64,000 nucleotides of DNA from Fodinibius sp964490705. Lineage in GTDB: Bacteria > Bacteroidota > Rhodothermia > Balneolales > Balneolaceae. The DNA is taken from positions 62,001 to 126,000 of the forward strand of contig CAZBCG010000004.1 in NCBI GenBank assembly GCA_964490705.1, in the 5' to 3' direction. Below, one piece after another: positions 1-7,692 of the stretch. Below the pieces are notes generated by a model. The model saw only the letters and a list, made by a program, of their open reading frames with translations, was not told where the DNA came from and did no database searches. The translations under genes and the position numbers were made by a program. Position 1 is the first letter of the stretch. Every line of letters starts with the position of its first letter.

Positions 1-103
1 TGCTGTTTGGCAGTAGTTTCCATTCAAAAACATCCACATAAAATTGGGTTAGCGATTGGACGTCTTTAGCACCGAGAGTAACCAGGCTTAATCGTTGTTC
101 CAT
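1..103 (-). CDS. VOC-family (glyoxalase/bleomycin resistance-like) protein, N-terminal fragment
   Basis: Only the first 34 codons are inside the window; the gene runs off the left edge. Translation from the ATG at 103 begins MEQRLSLVTLGAKDV and continues with QFYVDVFEWKLLP. This is the usual opening of a VOC domain, where a beta strand is followed by a helix ending in FY..VFGW. VOC proteins are small metal-dependent enzymes or binding proteins with varied substrates, so no reaction can be named. A strong terminator at 116-153 separates it from the next minus-strand gene upstream, so it probably has its own promoter just before 103. Confidence 0.7.
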   Translation of the reverse strand, partial: MEQRLSLVTLGAKDVQSLTQFYVDVFEWKLLPNS

Positions 104-115
104 GGCAGTAGGTTC

Positions 116-153
116 ATTAAAAAAAGCTGTTCACCACCTAAGATGAACAGCTT
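116..153 (-). terminator. Rho-independent terminator of the YegP-like gene
   Basis: Read on the minus strand, AAGCTGTTCA (153-144) pairs perfectly with TGAACAGCTT (133-124) around a 10-nt loop and runs directly into a T tract (to about 116). It lies 24 nt past the stop of the 178-354 gene and before the VOC gene start. Confidence 0.85.
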
Positions 154-177
154 GAATTTAAAAAGCGAATATATTAA

Positions 178-354
178 TCAATAGGAATTACTTCGGGTAT
201 AGCTTGTGCAGTTACCGTTTTCTTTCCCGTCTTTTTTAGCTTCTTCTTTATCTTCAAAACCACCGTTGGAGTAGGCTTCGATATCACCATTTTTGGCAGT
301 TCTGCGCCATCTCCATTCACCGTGGGCATCTTGGTATAATTCACATCGTGGCAT
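178..354 (-). CDS. YegP-like small protein (DUF1508 family)
   Basis: A 58-residue ORF from ATG 354 to TGA 178. It begins MPRCELYQDAHGEWRWR and continues with AKNGDIEAYSNGGFEDKEEA. This matches the single DUF1508 (YegP) repeat: a short strand, the W-R-W-R core, then N-G-I/E and a Y/F-K-A helix. The family has a small alpha/beta fold and is usually annotated as of unknown function. Many members carry two repeats; this one has only one. It is followed by a clear terminator (116-153), which supports its being a real monocistronic gene. Confidence 0.75.
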   Translation of the reverse strand: MPRCELYQDAHGEWRWRRTAKNGDIEAYSNGGFEDKEEAKKDGKENGNCTSYTRSNSY

Positions 355-396
355 AAAACAATACGTACCTTCTTAGTGTTCTGATTAGCATGTGCT

Positions 397-461
397 AAAC
401 TTCGAAAACTTAATTTTGCACTTCATTTAAAGTGCAAAAAAAAATACACTTTTCGAAGTTT
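397..461. repeat. Nested inverted repeat (two-tier hairpin), probable terminator
   Basis: Outer arms AAACTTCGAAAA (397-408) and TTTTCGAAGTTT (450-461) are perfect inverted copies. Inside them TTTTGCACTT (414-423) pairs with AAGTGCAAAA (430-439). The element lies just past the stop of the minus-strand ORF 482-742 and 43 nt upstream of the YegP-like start. It may end the former transcript or regulate the latter. Confidence 0.6.
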
Positions 462-481
462 CATTTTCAAAAAAACCGGTT

Positions 482-742
482 TTAGCTCGTCGAAATATGG
501 AGATGATAGAGGTATTCTGAAGAGAAGTGAAGTTGAAATCCATTTATATGGCAGACCACAGCAAGCATAAAAAAGAGCACCCCCGAGAAAATAAGCAACG
601 GCGTAGCTTCTTGAAGGGCCAGAAAATAAAATCGGTTAAACTGTTGAGGATATCCGCGAGATTTCCAGCGGTGTTTATTGTTCAGAAAAGCTTTGATGCC
701 AAGAATGATAATGATGAGCGAGCCGCTACCAATCCAGAACAT
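482..742 (-). CDS. Hypothetical small membrane protein
   Basis: An 86-residue ORF with two strongly hydrophobic stretches, at about residues 2-20 (WIGSGSLIIIILGIKAFL) and 46-68 (ATPLLIFSGVLFFMLAVV), separated by a basic, aromatic loop. This is the pattern of a two-pass inner-membrane protein. No family was recognised. Its ATG at 742 is the first start after an in-frame stop and has no obvious Shine-Dalgarno site, as is common here. A nested hairpin that could act as terminator follows the stop. It may be real, but there is no homology support. Confidence 0.45.
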   Translation of the reverse strand: MFWIGSGSLIIIILGIKAFLNNKHRWKSRGYPQQFNRFYFLALQEATPLLIFSGVLFFMLAVVCHINGFQLHFSSEYLYHLHISTS

Positions 743-820
743 GGGGAGATCTTTTTGTCCCCTTATATTGGTTGAGTGGGTATTTTGTTCCGATTGTGAG
801 GACCCTCTCGGCTAATAGGG

Positions 821-1018
821 CTAGGGCAGAAGCTTAAAATCGTAATCCACATTGTCTTTAATTTCCATGCGCGGCAGGTCGATCTGCGTATCGTGTTCGT
901 CGGCTTCTTTTTTGAGCTTTGTGTGAAACGTTTTGGAAAGTAGCAGACGTTGGTACTCAACACCTTCTTCGTGGATATAATCAGTAATTGCATCGCGTAA
1001 ACGGTCCATATGTTCCAT
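821..1018 (-). CDS. Hypothetical protein, acidic, 65 residues
   Basis: I chose the start MEHMDRLRDAITDYI at 1018; an alternative in-frame start lies at 1075. The protein is soluble, rich in Glu, Asp and Lys, and predicted mostly helical up to about residue 45 (RLRDAITDYIHEEGVEYQ and LLLSKTFHTKLKKEADEH). It ends with an acidic tail (RMEIKDNVDYDFKLLP). I do not recognise the family. The gene stands alone between the membrane ORF 482-742 and the TonB-domain lipoprotein, all on the same strand. Confidence 0.45.
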   Translation of the reverse strand: MEHMDRLRDAITDYIHEEGVEYQRLLLSKTFHTKLKKEADEHDTQIDLPRMEIKDNVDYDFKLLP

Positions 1019-1174
1019 AATTAGACTGACGGCTTTGGTTGTAATTCTGCTTAAAATTTGATGTAGAACATACAATTATTTTGGGATGGTCCCATAGGGT
1101 AGCGCTGGATGATTTCACCTTAATCAAAGGCTATCCATTTGCGATGGTTGTGAGCAAAGTATTCTACCAGAACT

Positions 1175-1603
1175 TTAACTAAAGCTAAAGGTTACCGGCA
1201 AACTGAACAGTACTTCCACCGGCTCACCGTTTACTTCACCGGGTTCAAATCGTGCTCGTTGGATGGCTCTAATTGCAGCTTTACCACATCCGGCTCCGAT
1301 ATTCCGAATGACTTTATAATTTTCTGCTTTGCCTTTTTTATTTACGATGAATTGCACAATAACTCGGCCTTGAATACCGCGTTCTCGAGCTCTTTCGGGA
1401 TATTTAAGATTCTCTTGAACGGACTGAAGTCCACCTTTAATTTTTGGCATCTTTTCGGCAACTACATAAACAGTATCACCATCAATAACGGTGGTTTTTA
1501 CTTCGTTCGGATATAAAGAACTGCTTGATTTGGTATTGCTTGAAGAGTGGCATCCAATAAAAAGGGCAAAAAGTATAGCAGCGCAAAACGCAGGTCGTAA
1601 CAT
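1175..1603 (-). CDS. TonB C-terminal-domain lipoprotein
   Basis: The chosen start gives MLRPAFCAAILFALFIGC, a lipoprotein signal with lipobox LFIGC; an upstream start at 1636 would add 11 residues ahead of the signal. After a Ser-rich linker comes a TonB C-terminal domain of about 80 residues: YPERARERGIQGRVIVQF, a K-G-K-A turn, then IGAGCGKAAIRAIQRARFEPG and a closing strand. In TonB the domain contacts TonB-box receptors or peptidoglycan. This protein lacks an inner-membrane anchor and Pro-rich spacer, so it is not a classical energy transducer. It stands alone with no exbB/exbD nearby. Confidence 0.75.
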   Translation of the reverse strand: MLRPAFCAAILFALFIGCHSSSNTKSSSSLYPNEVKTTVIDGDTVYVVAEKMPKIKGGLQSVQENLKYPERARERGIQGRVIVQFIVNKKGKAENYKVIRNIGAGCGKAAIRAIQRARFEPGEVNGEPVEVLFSLPVTFSFS

Positions 1604-1822
1604 AGATAAGTTGTGAGAAATTAAATGAATTAGCAATTAATGCCAATTCTACTGATATGCTACAACACAAGCAAGTCGTTTCCCGATACATCGATAAATT
1701 AAAAAAAGCTGATGGTATTCCTTTCGCTGGTAAGAGATTTAAAAGTTATTGCATTTTAGAGTAATATTGAGATTAATTGTATGGGATGTAGTATAAATCA
1801 TAAAAATAATCGGGATACAATT

Positions 1823-2242
1823 ATGGATTTAGCAAATATCAATTTTCTGGCCGTTATAGCAGCAACACTATCCACTTTTTTAGTCGGATGGCTCTGGTAT
1901 GGACCCCTTTTCGGAAAAACATGGATGAATGCCGTAGGGCTTTCGGAAGAGCAGCTACAACAGGGCAATATGGCAAAGACATTTGGGCTCGCTTTTGTAT
2001 TTGAGTTCATCATGGCACTTAATTTGGCCATGTTTTTAACGGGATCTCCCGAAGCCCTGGCCCAAGCGAGTGTCGGTACAGGCGCATTTTATGGGTTTTT
2101 AACCGGCTTTGGATGGATCTTCTTTGCGCTGGCCGTTAACAGTTTGTACGAGCAAAAATCCTGGAAATATATCTTTATCAACGGGGGATACTGGACGGTA
2201 GCTCTTACCATAATGGGACTTATCATTGGCGCCTGGACCTAG
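1823..2242 (+). CDS. DUF1761 family membrane protein
   Basis: A 139-residue protein starting MDLANINFLAVIAAT; an ATG 42 nt upstream is less likely because the family normally begins this close to the first helix. It has four hydrophobic helices. The DUF1761 signature is visible: F..GWLWYGPLFGKTWM in the first third and a GFGWIFFALAVNSLYE helix later. Function is unknown; members are small inner-membrane proteins. It is followed by a terminator at 2265-2300 and appears to be transcribed alone. Confidence 0.8.
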   Translation: MDLANINFLAVIAATLSTFLVGWLWYGPLFGKTWMNAVGLSEEQLQQGNMAKTFGLAFVFEFIMALNLAMFLTGSPEALAQASVGTGAFYGFLTGFGWIFFALAVNSLYEQKSWKYIFINGGYWTVALTIMGLIIGAWT

Positions 2243-2264
2243 CAAAGTTGCAAACATTCGATTT

Positions 2265-2300
2265 CCCCTTGGGATGATAAAACATTCCAGGGGTTTTTAT
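2265..2300 (+). terminator. Rho-independent terminator after the DUF1761 gene
   Basis: CCCC (2265-2268), TGG and ATG pair with CAT, CCA and GGGG (2283-2293) with one bulge and one wobble pair, followed by TTTTTATTTAT. Confidence 0.65.
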
Positions 2301-2361
2301 TTATAGTGATTTTTATCACTTTCTGCATGCCATTATAATCCAGCAGAAAATCATTCATAGT

Positions 2362-3204
2362 ATGAAGTATATCGGAGCACATGTGAGTGCGGCGGGCGGA
2401 GTTGAAAATGCCCCGGAACGAGCACATAACATTGGAGCCAAGGCTTTTGCACTGTTTACCAAGAATCAGCGTCGATGGGAAGCCCCGCCGCTTTCGACCG
2501 AAAATATTGACGGATTCAAACAGCAGTGTGATGAGTACGACTATTCCATGGATTACGTGATGCCGCACGACAGCTACCTTATTAATTTGGGACATCCGGA
2601 TCAAAAGCAGCTGCAAAAATCGCGTAATGGTTTTTTGGATGAGATGCAGCGCTGTGAGCAGCTGGGCATTAAGCTGCTAAATTTTCATCCCGGGAACCAC
2701 CTCGATAAAATGAGCGTTGACGATTGCATCAAACGTAATGCAGAGTCGTTGAACTGGGCGCTGGATAAAACAGAGGGCGTTACGGCTGTCATCGAAAATA
2801 CGGCCGGACAGGGCACGAGTATCGGCTATAAGTTTGAGTATTTAGAGGCCATTATTGACGGTGTTGAAGACAAAAGCCGCATCGGAGTTTGCATTGACAC
2901 CTGCCACGCTTTTGCCACGGGCTACGACCTATCCACCGAAGAGGGATACCACGAGATGGTGAGCAAATTTGAGCAGACCATTGGCTTTGAATACTTGAAG
3001 GGGGTGCATCTCAATGATTCCAAAAAGGAGCTGGGCAGTCGCGTGGATCGCCACGATAATATCGGCGAAGGACATATCGGGATGAAGGGATTTGAACTTC
3101 TGATGCAGGATGAGCGCTTTGATGATATCCCCATGATTTTGGAAACACCCAATACCGAACAGTGGCCCGAAGAAATTGAACTGCTATATAACTTAGCAGA
3201 ATAG
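2362..3204 (+). CDS. nfo: Deoxyribonuclease IV (AP endonuclease Nfo)
   Basis: A 280-residue protein, the normal length for the family. It opens MKYIGAHVSAAGGVENA, the usual Nfo start. Endonuclease IV cuts the DNA backbone 5' of abasic sites in base-excision repair and uses three zinc ions in a TIM barrel. All three family signatures are present: IENTAGQGTSIG with Glu145, CIDTCHAFATGYD starting at Cys177, and HLNDSKKELGSRVDRHDNIG starting at His216. These carry the zinc ligands. It converges with the methyltransferase gene, whose stop lies 9 nt away on the other strand. Confidence 0.95.
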   Translation: MKYIGAHVSAAGGVENAPERAHNIGAKAFALFTKNQRRWEAPPLSTENIDGFKQQCDEYDYSMDYVMPHDSYLINLGHPDQKQLQKSRNGFLDEMQRCEQLGIKLLNFHPGNHLDKMSVDDCIKRNAESLNWALDKTEGVTAVIENTAGQGTSIGYKFEYLEAIIDGVEDKSRIGVCIDTCHAFATGYDLSTEEGYHEMVSKFEQTIGFEYLKGVHLNDSKKELGSRVDRHDNIGEGHIGMKGFELLMQDERFDDIPMILETPNTEQWPEEIELLYNLAE

Positions 3205-3213
3205 TAATATTTC

Positions 3214-3954
3214 TCACTTTCCAATTTTTCCCAAGCGCAGATAAACCGGGAAGGTAACGGAGATGTGTTGGGTATCAGCAAGCACGTTGCTAAGTTTGGT
3301 AATAGTATCGTTAACGGGATTATATCCTTGGTCAAATTTCATTTTCTGCACGGCCGACCAAGAGTTAAAGTACCCTTCCAGCTGATCGAGTGACCATTGG
3401 TAATCGTTTTGAAAGGAGGGAGAAGGAATTTCACCAAACGGAAAGGGAATTGTCTGATATTCGTTGTCCAGATAGGTCCGGTTTTTGTTGTAGTATGCTC
3501 CAAAGGCCTCCTCGTAGAGTGCATCAATGATGGGATCGGCTTCGTCGTTGATGCAGACCATCCCATATCCGATAACCGCCAACAGTGCCTTGTCTTTGGC
3601 TACGCGATTCACTTCGGCATAAAACTGCTCAAAATCGAACCAGTGAATGGCCTGTGCTACCGTAATCAGATCAAATGTGTCGGCTGGTAATCCCGAATCT
3701 TCGGCAGCTGCCACGCTGTATAAAATGTTGCTCTTCTGAGGGGCATGTGACAACTGTTCATCACTGATATCCGTTGCGATCACTTCATCAAAATAATCAG
3801 CCAAGTATGTAGCGACTTGCCCCGAGCCGGTGGCACAGTCCCAGGCCTTGTCACGTGCTGCAAGGTGATCAAAAATAAAATCGTACAGCGCTTTAGGATA
3901 GTCCGGACGATACCTTGCGTAAAGTTCGGCTTGTTTCGAGAATCTGGATGCCAT
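3214..3954 (-). CDS. Class I SAM-dependent methyltransferase
   Basis: A 246-residue protein with a Rossmann methyltransferase core. The SAM-binding glycine motif is AWDCATGSGQVA at about residues 37-48, followed by VIATDISDEQL. The post-I region contains TFDLITVAQAIHWFD, with the A-x-H-W-F signature of the Methyltransf_11 group related to yeast TMT1/Crg1 (trans-aconitate-type) enzymes. The N-terminal F..QA..YARYRPDYP is also typical of that group. The methyl acceptor cannot be inferred from sequence. Confidence 0.85.
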   Translation of the reverse strand: MASRFSKQAELYARYRPDYPKALYDFIFDHLAARDKAWDCATGSGQVATYLADYFDEVIATDISDEQLSHAPQKSNILYSVAAAEDSGLPADTFDLITVAQAIHWFDFEQFYAEVNRVAKDKALLAVIGYGMVCINDEADPIIDALYEEAFGAYYNKNRTYLDNEYQTIPFPFGEIPSPSFQNDYQWSLDQLEGYFNSWSAVQKMKFDQGYNPVNDTITKLSNVLADTQHISVTFPVYLRLGKIGK

Positions 3955-4029
3955 AAGTGATGGTTTTCTTGATTATGGTCAAGATGGAATCTACCTCAAG
4001 GAGGGCTCCATCTAGTGCTATTTTTTAAA

Positions 4030-4950
4030 TTAATGATTGTACATTTTTTCTCCGGCTGGAATGGCAAGATCTAACCGATTTTGTACCGGCGGGAGAGGAC
4101 AAGTGGCAAAATTGGTGAACACACAGGGTGGATTGTATAACTTGTTAAAGTCCATATAAGTAGTACCGTCTTTATTTGGCGTGGGCGCATACAGATATCG
4201 TCCGCCGCTGTAGGTGCTTTCGCCGTTGGTTTGATCGCCAATTATGATAAAAAATTCCTCATCATTTTTGGGATGTCCCAGCGGTGCAATACTATATTTT
4301 TTGCCCTGATGCGTAAATTCCAGCGTCCCGTAAATCGACCGCTCATACGAATCCCCGAGGATATCAGGAATGGTGATCGTTTTCGGTTTATCAAAAGGAT
4401 TAAAAGAAGCTTGGACACGCCATTTTCGGGATACCGGAAACCGTTCGATACCGTTAAAAGAGATCAGATTGGGGTGGTCAGTATCCTTCAGGCGGATATA
4501 AAACGTACCCCGTCGCTCGATGATATACCAGATTAGTGATTTGTGTCGAAGTTGGGTTGCCTCCCCGGATAGACTCGTTTTGAGTTCCATCTCAGAAATA
4601 GCAGAACTGTCGTGAAGTACTCGAACTCCTTTTTTGATAGTTATAGAAAAGGAGCTGTCATTTTTCTTGATGGTGCTTATTTGTCCGGCAGCTTCGGGTG
4701 GAAAAACAAGATCGTTCGTGGAAGCCGATCCCAAAGTTTGCGAACCTTCTTGAAGCTCATATAATCCCGCAAGTGTGAGCCAGCTGTCGTTCTCCTTCAG
4801 CGATTGTATGCGGTTTTGATGCCAGGTGTTGACTTCTGCACGGTGTTCTGCTTGAGTTTGCTCCGACTGAGAATTGTTGCAGGAAATAGTTGTTGCAAGC
4901 AGGAGAAGAATCAACACACCTAGCGTATAAAAAGAACGTAGAGGCGTCAT
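4030..4950 (-). CDS. DUF1684 domain-containing lipoprotein
   Basis: A 306-residue protein with a lipoprotein signal ending LATTISC, with the lipidated cysteine at about residue 24. The rest matches DUF1684. It has an N-terminal helix (VNTWHQNRIQSLK), then W-L-x-L-A-G-L-Y, a central beta-rich region, and the conserved C-terminal block YNPPCVFTNFATCPLPPVQN ending in ..IPAGEK. The family has no defined biochemical role; this member should sit on a membrane facing the periplasm. It lies 15 nt downstream of the M50-like membrane gene and is probably co-transcribed with it. Confidence 0.85.
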   Translation of the reverse strand: MTPLRSFYTLGVLILLLLATTISCNNSQSEQTQAEHRAEVNTWHQNRIQSLKENDSWLTLAGLYELQEGSQTLGSASTNDLVFPPEAAGQISTIKKNDSSFSITIKKGVRVLHDSSAISEMELKTSLSGEATQLRHKSLIWYIIERRGTFYIRLKDTDHPNLISFNGIERFPVSRKWRVQASFNPFDKPKTITIPDILGDSYERSIYGTLEFTHQGKKYSIAPLGHPKNDEEFFIIIGDQTNGESTYSGGRYLYAPTPNKDGTTYMDFNKLYNPPCVFTNFATCPLPPVQNRLDLAIPAGEKMYNH

Positions 4951-4965
4951 AAAAAATTGATTAGG

Positions 4966-5580
4966 TTATGTATCAACATCGAGCTCGAGAGAGACTTCGC
5001 GGTATTTTTTGTGGATTAACGGCACTAAGAGGGCCCACCCATAACACAGGCATCCAATGACAAAGAAAACAACGCCAAAAGTGATGTCATGTTCCAGGGC
5101 ATCCATCTGAGTTAACAGATTTCTCCAGTCGTGCGATTCCTGACCAAGTCCGCCAATAAGCGGCAACTGTGCTGCTCCACCGTCAGCAGCATAGGCGGCC
5201 ACATCAAACCAGCTGTAGCCTACCAGTACAAGCGAAAATTGCATCCTGATGTTTTTCCGATTTATCCAGCAGTATGCTAAGATCGCTAAAGGCAGCAGTA
5301 TTTGAAAAAGCGATCCGGCCAAAATGGTGATAAAGCGGATGCCAAAAATCCCGAAAAAGGTGTGGCCGGCCTCGTGTGTAATCAGCAAAAAAGTGTGTAC
5401 GCCCAAGTGGATAATATTCAGCGGAAAGGGATAATCGTAGTTATAAGAAAAGAAAATATTATACCGGAGTGCCCAGTAGTAATGGTGAATGGAATAGATA
5501 ATAAACGGCAACAGTAGTATCGACGCCCACCATTTTTTCAAAATTCTTTTTGCAAGTAATTGCAGCCGTGTTTTATCCAT
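4966..5580 (-). CDS. Multipass membrane protein with HEAGH motif (M50-like putative metalloprotease)
   Basis: 204 residues with about five hydrophobic segments. A helix carries HEAGH at residues 69-73, the zinc-ligand pattern of intramembrane M50/S2P proteases. A later segment, SWFDVAAYAADGG (residues 123-135), could provide the third acidic ligand, as the DG motif does in S2P enzymes. There is no PDZ domain and the protein is short for a site-2 protease. The substrate is unknown. It overlaps no neighbour, and the DUF1684 lipoprotein gene follows after 15 nt. Protease activity is inferred from the motif only. Confidence 0.6.
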   Translation of the reverse strand: MDKTRLQLLAKRILKKWWASILLLPFIIYSIHHYYWALRYNIFFSYNYDYPFPLNIIHLGVHTFLLITHEAGHTFFGIFGIRFITILAGSLFQILLPLAILAYCWINRKNIRMQFSLVLVGYSWFDVAAYAADGGAAQLPLIGGLGQESHDWRNLLTQMDALEHDITFGVVFFVIGCLCYGWALLVPLIHKKYREVSLELDVDT

Positions 5581-5971
5581 TTCAATCTCGATTATGCCGG
5601 ATTCAATCGAAAATACAGGAAATTGCGGACTTGTAAAGCTTTTGGGGAAGGCGTTTTTGGCAAGCGTGGACCCTTGCCACAGCGCTGAAAATATTATTAG
5701 AGATAGGGCACGGGAAAGGTATAATATGTTGACAACCGAAAGAAGGATTTCATTCAGGTAAGGGATCCGGCATCAGGAAAGTCCATTGCCCTGTGGGTAG
5801 TGAATGCCGAGGCGAAGGAACTAAGAAAAATGTTTGTTTGAGACTTCGTGGGGTTCGGAGTCGAGTTTGCATTTTTCTCCATAGCCGAGTGGATTCACTG
5901 GGCAGGAGTTTCCAAAGCCGGTGAGTTTTTTGGTTCGTTTTTTCCTCATTGAAAAAATGAACAATGACTAC
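5581..5971. repeat. 391-bp intergenic region with a likely dispersed repeat
   Basis: No gene was seen here. About 5765-5965 has the look of a dispersed repeat common in Bacteroidota-like genomes. It holds A/T-rich blocks such as GGTTCGTTTTTTCCTCATTG followed by GAAAAAATGAAC, which form an imperfect palindrome. On the minus strand it gives a gene-like but domain-free reading frame (KTNQKTHRLWKLLP.. ..PRSLKQTFF). I know this pseudo-peptide pattern from intergenic regions of related genomes; no second copy was located inside this window. Confidence 0.45.
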
Positions 5972-6997
5972 TTAATCTTTCAGTAATTCCCAGAATTTCA
6001 TTTTTCCTTTAACAAAATATTCAACAATTATACTTACCGGTAGCAGTGTTTCGGGATCGTCATCATTAGTGCGTTGATTCTGGAGTTCAGCCCGCTTTTC
6101 GTGAGTCTGAGAAAATGTTTTCCAGAAATCGTAATGTGCCCGGGCTATGGCTTTGAACTCCTCCCAATTTCCGTCGGCCAGTGACCGAAACGAAGCAACA
6201 ATATCAAGTTTATAGCGTCCCCAAAATCGCCAAATAATCGAATCAGCACTGCAATTTTTCCACAGCATGCGCAGGTTATTGCGATAGTTGTAATAGACTT
6301 TTCGGGGGGATCCCATCGCCATGGAGCCGCCTCCCAGGTGGTAAACCGTACTATTGGGACAAAAACGGACGCGATACCCATTATTCCACAGGCGCCAACA
6401 AAGGTCGATTTCTTCCATGTGGAATTCAAAATCCTCGTCAAATCCCCCGAGCTCTTCAAATACCTCTTTCCGGATGGCCAATGCGGCTCCGCTGGCCCAA
6501 AAAATATCGGTTTCGTTGTCGTATTGCCCCTCATCTTCTTCGACTGTATCAAAAATGCGTCCCCGGCAAAAGGGATACCCAAACCGATCGAGATAGCCGC
6601 CGGCCGCTCCCGCATATTCAAAATGGTCGGGCTGTTCATCCGACAACATTTTTGGTTGTACGGCGGCAATCTCCGAATTCTTTTCAAAACATCGGGCCAA
6701 GCCATGTAGCCAGTCAGGTTCTGCACGAACGTCATTATTTAAAAATAGCAGGATATCTCCCTCTGCATATGGCACCGCACGATTATTCCCGCCACAGTAA
6801 CCGTAATTGGTATCAAATTCAGCGATTTTTACATCGGGATAATGTTCCCGCACCCAAGCCTTAGAGCCATCCTCAGAGGCGTTGTCGGCCAAAATAATTT
6901 CATAATCGGGATAATCGGTGGCGGCTATGCTCAGCAAATAATTTTGGAGATGCTCCAGGGCATTCCACGAAACGATAATAATGCTAAAAAAGGGCAT
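5972..6997 (-). CDS. Family 2 glycosyltransferase
   Basis: A 341-residue GT-A enzyme. It begins MPFFSIIIVSWNALEHL and has the nucleotide-sugar site IILADNASEDGS at about residues 34-45. The metal-binding acidic motif LFLNNDVRAEPDWL lies near residue 90, and FHMEEIDLCWRL, the acceptor-side ED motif, near residue 190. This arrangement is typical of rhamnosyltransferase-like (WbbL-type) GT2 enzymes that build O-antigen or other surface glycans. It lacks membrane spans, so it would act at the cytoplasmic face. It is divergent from the phosphoesterase gene at 7108, and no polysaccharide cluster surrounds it. Confidence 0.88.
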   Translation of the reverse strand: MPFFSIIIVSWNALEHLQNYLLSIAATDYPDYEIILADNASEDGSKAWVREHYPDVKIAEFDTNYGYCGGNNRAVPYAEGDILLFLNNDVRAEPDWLHGLARCFEKNSEIAAVQPKMLSDEQPDHFEYAGAAGGYLDRFGYPFCRGRIFDTVEEDEGQYDNETDIFWASGAALAIRKEVFEELGGFDEDFEFHMEEIDLCWRLWNNGYRVRFCPNSTVYHLGGGSMAMGSPRKVYYNYRNNLRMLWKNCSADSIIWRFWGRYKLDIVASFRSLADGNWEEFKAIARAHYDFWKTFSQTHEKRAELQNQRTNDDDPETLLPVSIIVEYFVKGKMKFWELLKD

Positions 6998-7107
6998 ACG
7001 GGATTTTGAATCTTCAATAAATTGTTTTTCTTGATGGGAACTGTTGGCTCATTTACATAAGCAAAAAACATCCCTATCATTTGGTTGAAAATGGGAAAGA
7101 ATCATCT

Positions 7108-7611
7108 ATGATCAAAGTTGGATTAATTTCAGATACGCATTCGTATCTCGATCCGCAGGTGTTTGAGTTTTTTGAGGATCGGGACGAGATCTGGCATGCG
7201 GGAGATTTCGGGACGGTTGAAATTGCGGATAAGCTGCGGGAAGTGGCACCGCTGACGGGCGTTTATGGCAATATCGACGGACAGGATATCCGCCAGGAAT
7301 ACCCGTTGCATCAGCGTTTTGAGCGTCAGGGCATCGATTTTTGGATTACGCATATTGGCGGTACGCTGGGGCGGTACTGCCTGCCCATCCGCGAAGATAT
7401 GGAGAAAAATCCGCCGGATGTATTTATTTGCGGTCATTCGCATATCCTCAAAATTGGTCGCGACCAAGAGAAAAATAAGATGCTGTTTATTAATCCCGGC
7501 GCTGCAGGCCGGCACGGTTTTCAGGTATATCGAACTTGCGTCCGTTTTAATATTGATGATGGAAAGATTCAGGATGTGGAAGTCATCAACCTTGGTAAAC
7601 GGGGAGAGTAG
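7108..7611 (+). CDS. YfcE/MJ0936-family metallophosphoesterase
   Basis: 167 residues from ATG 7108; an in-frame TTG at 7081 would add nine unlikely residues. The calcineurin-like metal motifs are complete: LISDTHSYLD (D-x-H), WHAGDFG (GD), GVYGNIDG (GN-D), and ICGHSHILK with INPGAAGRHG near the end. The family hydrolyses phosphodiesters or phosphomonoesters with two bound metals. The size and the GHSH..NPG layout place it with YfcE/MJ0936 phosphodiesterases. The physiological substrate is unknown. Confidence 0.88.
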   Translation: MIKVGLISDTHSYLDPQVFEFFEDRDEIWHAGDFGTVEIADKLREVAPLTGVYGNIDGQDIRQEYPLHQRFERQGIDFWITHIGGTLGRYCLPIREDMEKNPPDVFICGHSHILKIGRDQEKNKMLFINPGAAGRHGFQVYRTCVRFNIDDGKIQDVEVINLGKRGE

Positions 7612-7692
7612 TTTTTTAGTCTTGAGTAGTTAGATGTAAGTAGTGAGTCATGAGTATTGAGTACTGATTTTCCAGTATCTAGCATCCTGAAA

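Noticed and set aside
7612..7692. Low-complexity TAGT/GAGT-rich stretch as a functional repeat
   Set aside because: Too short and irregular; it looks like simple sequence between genes.
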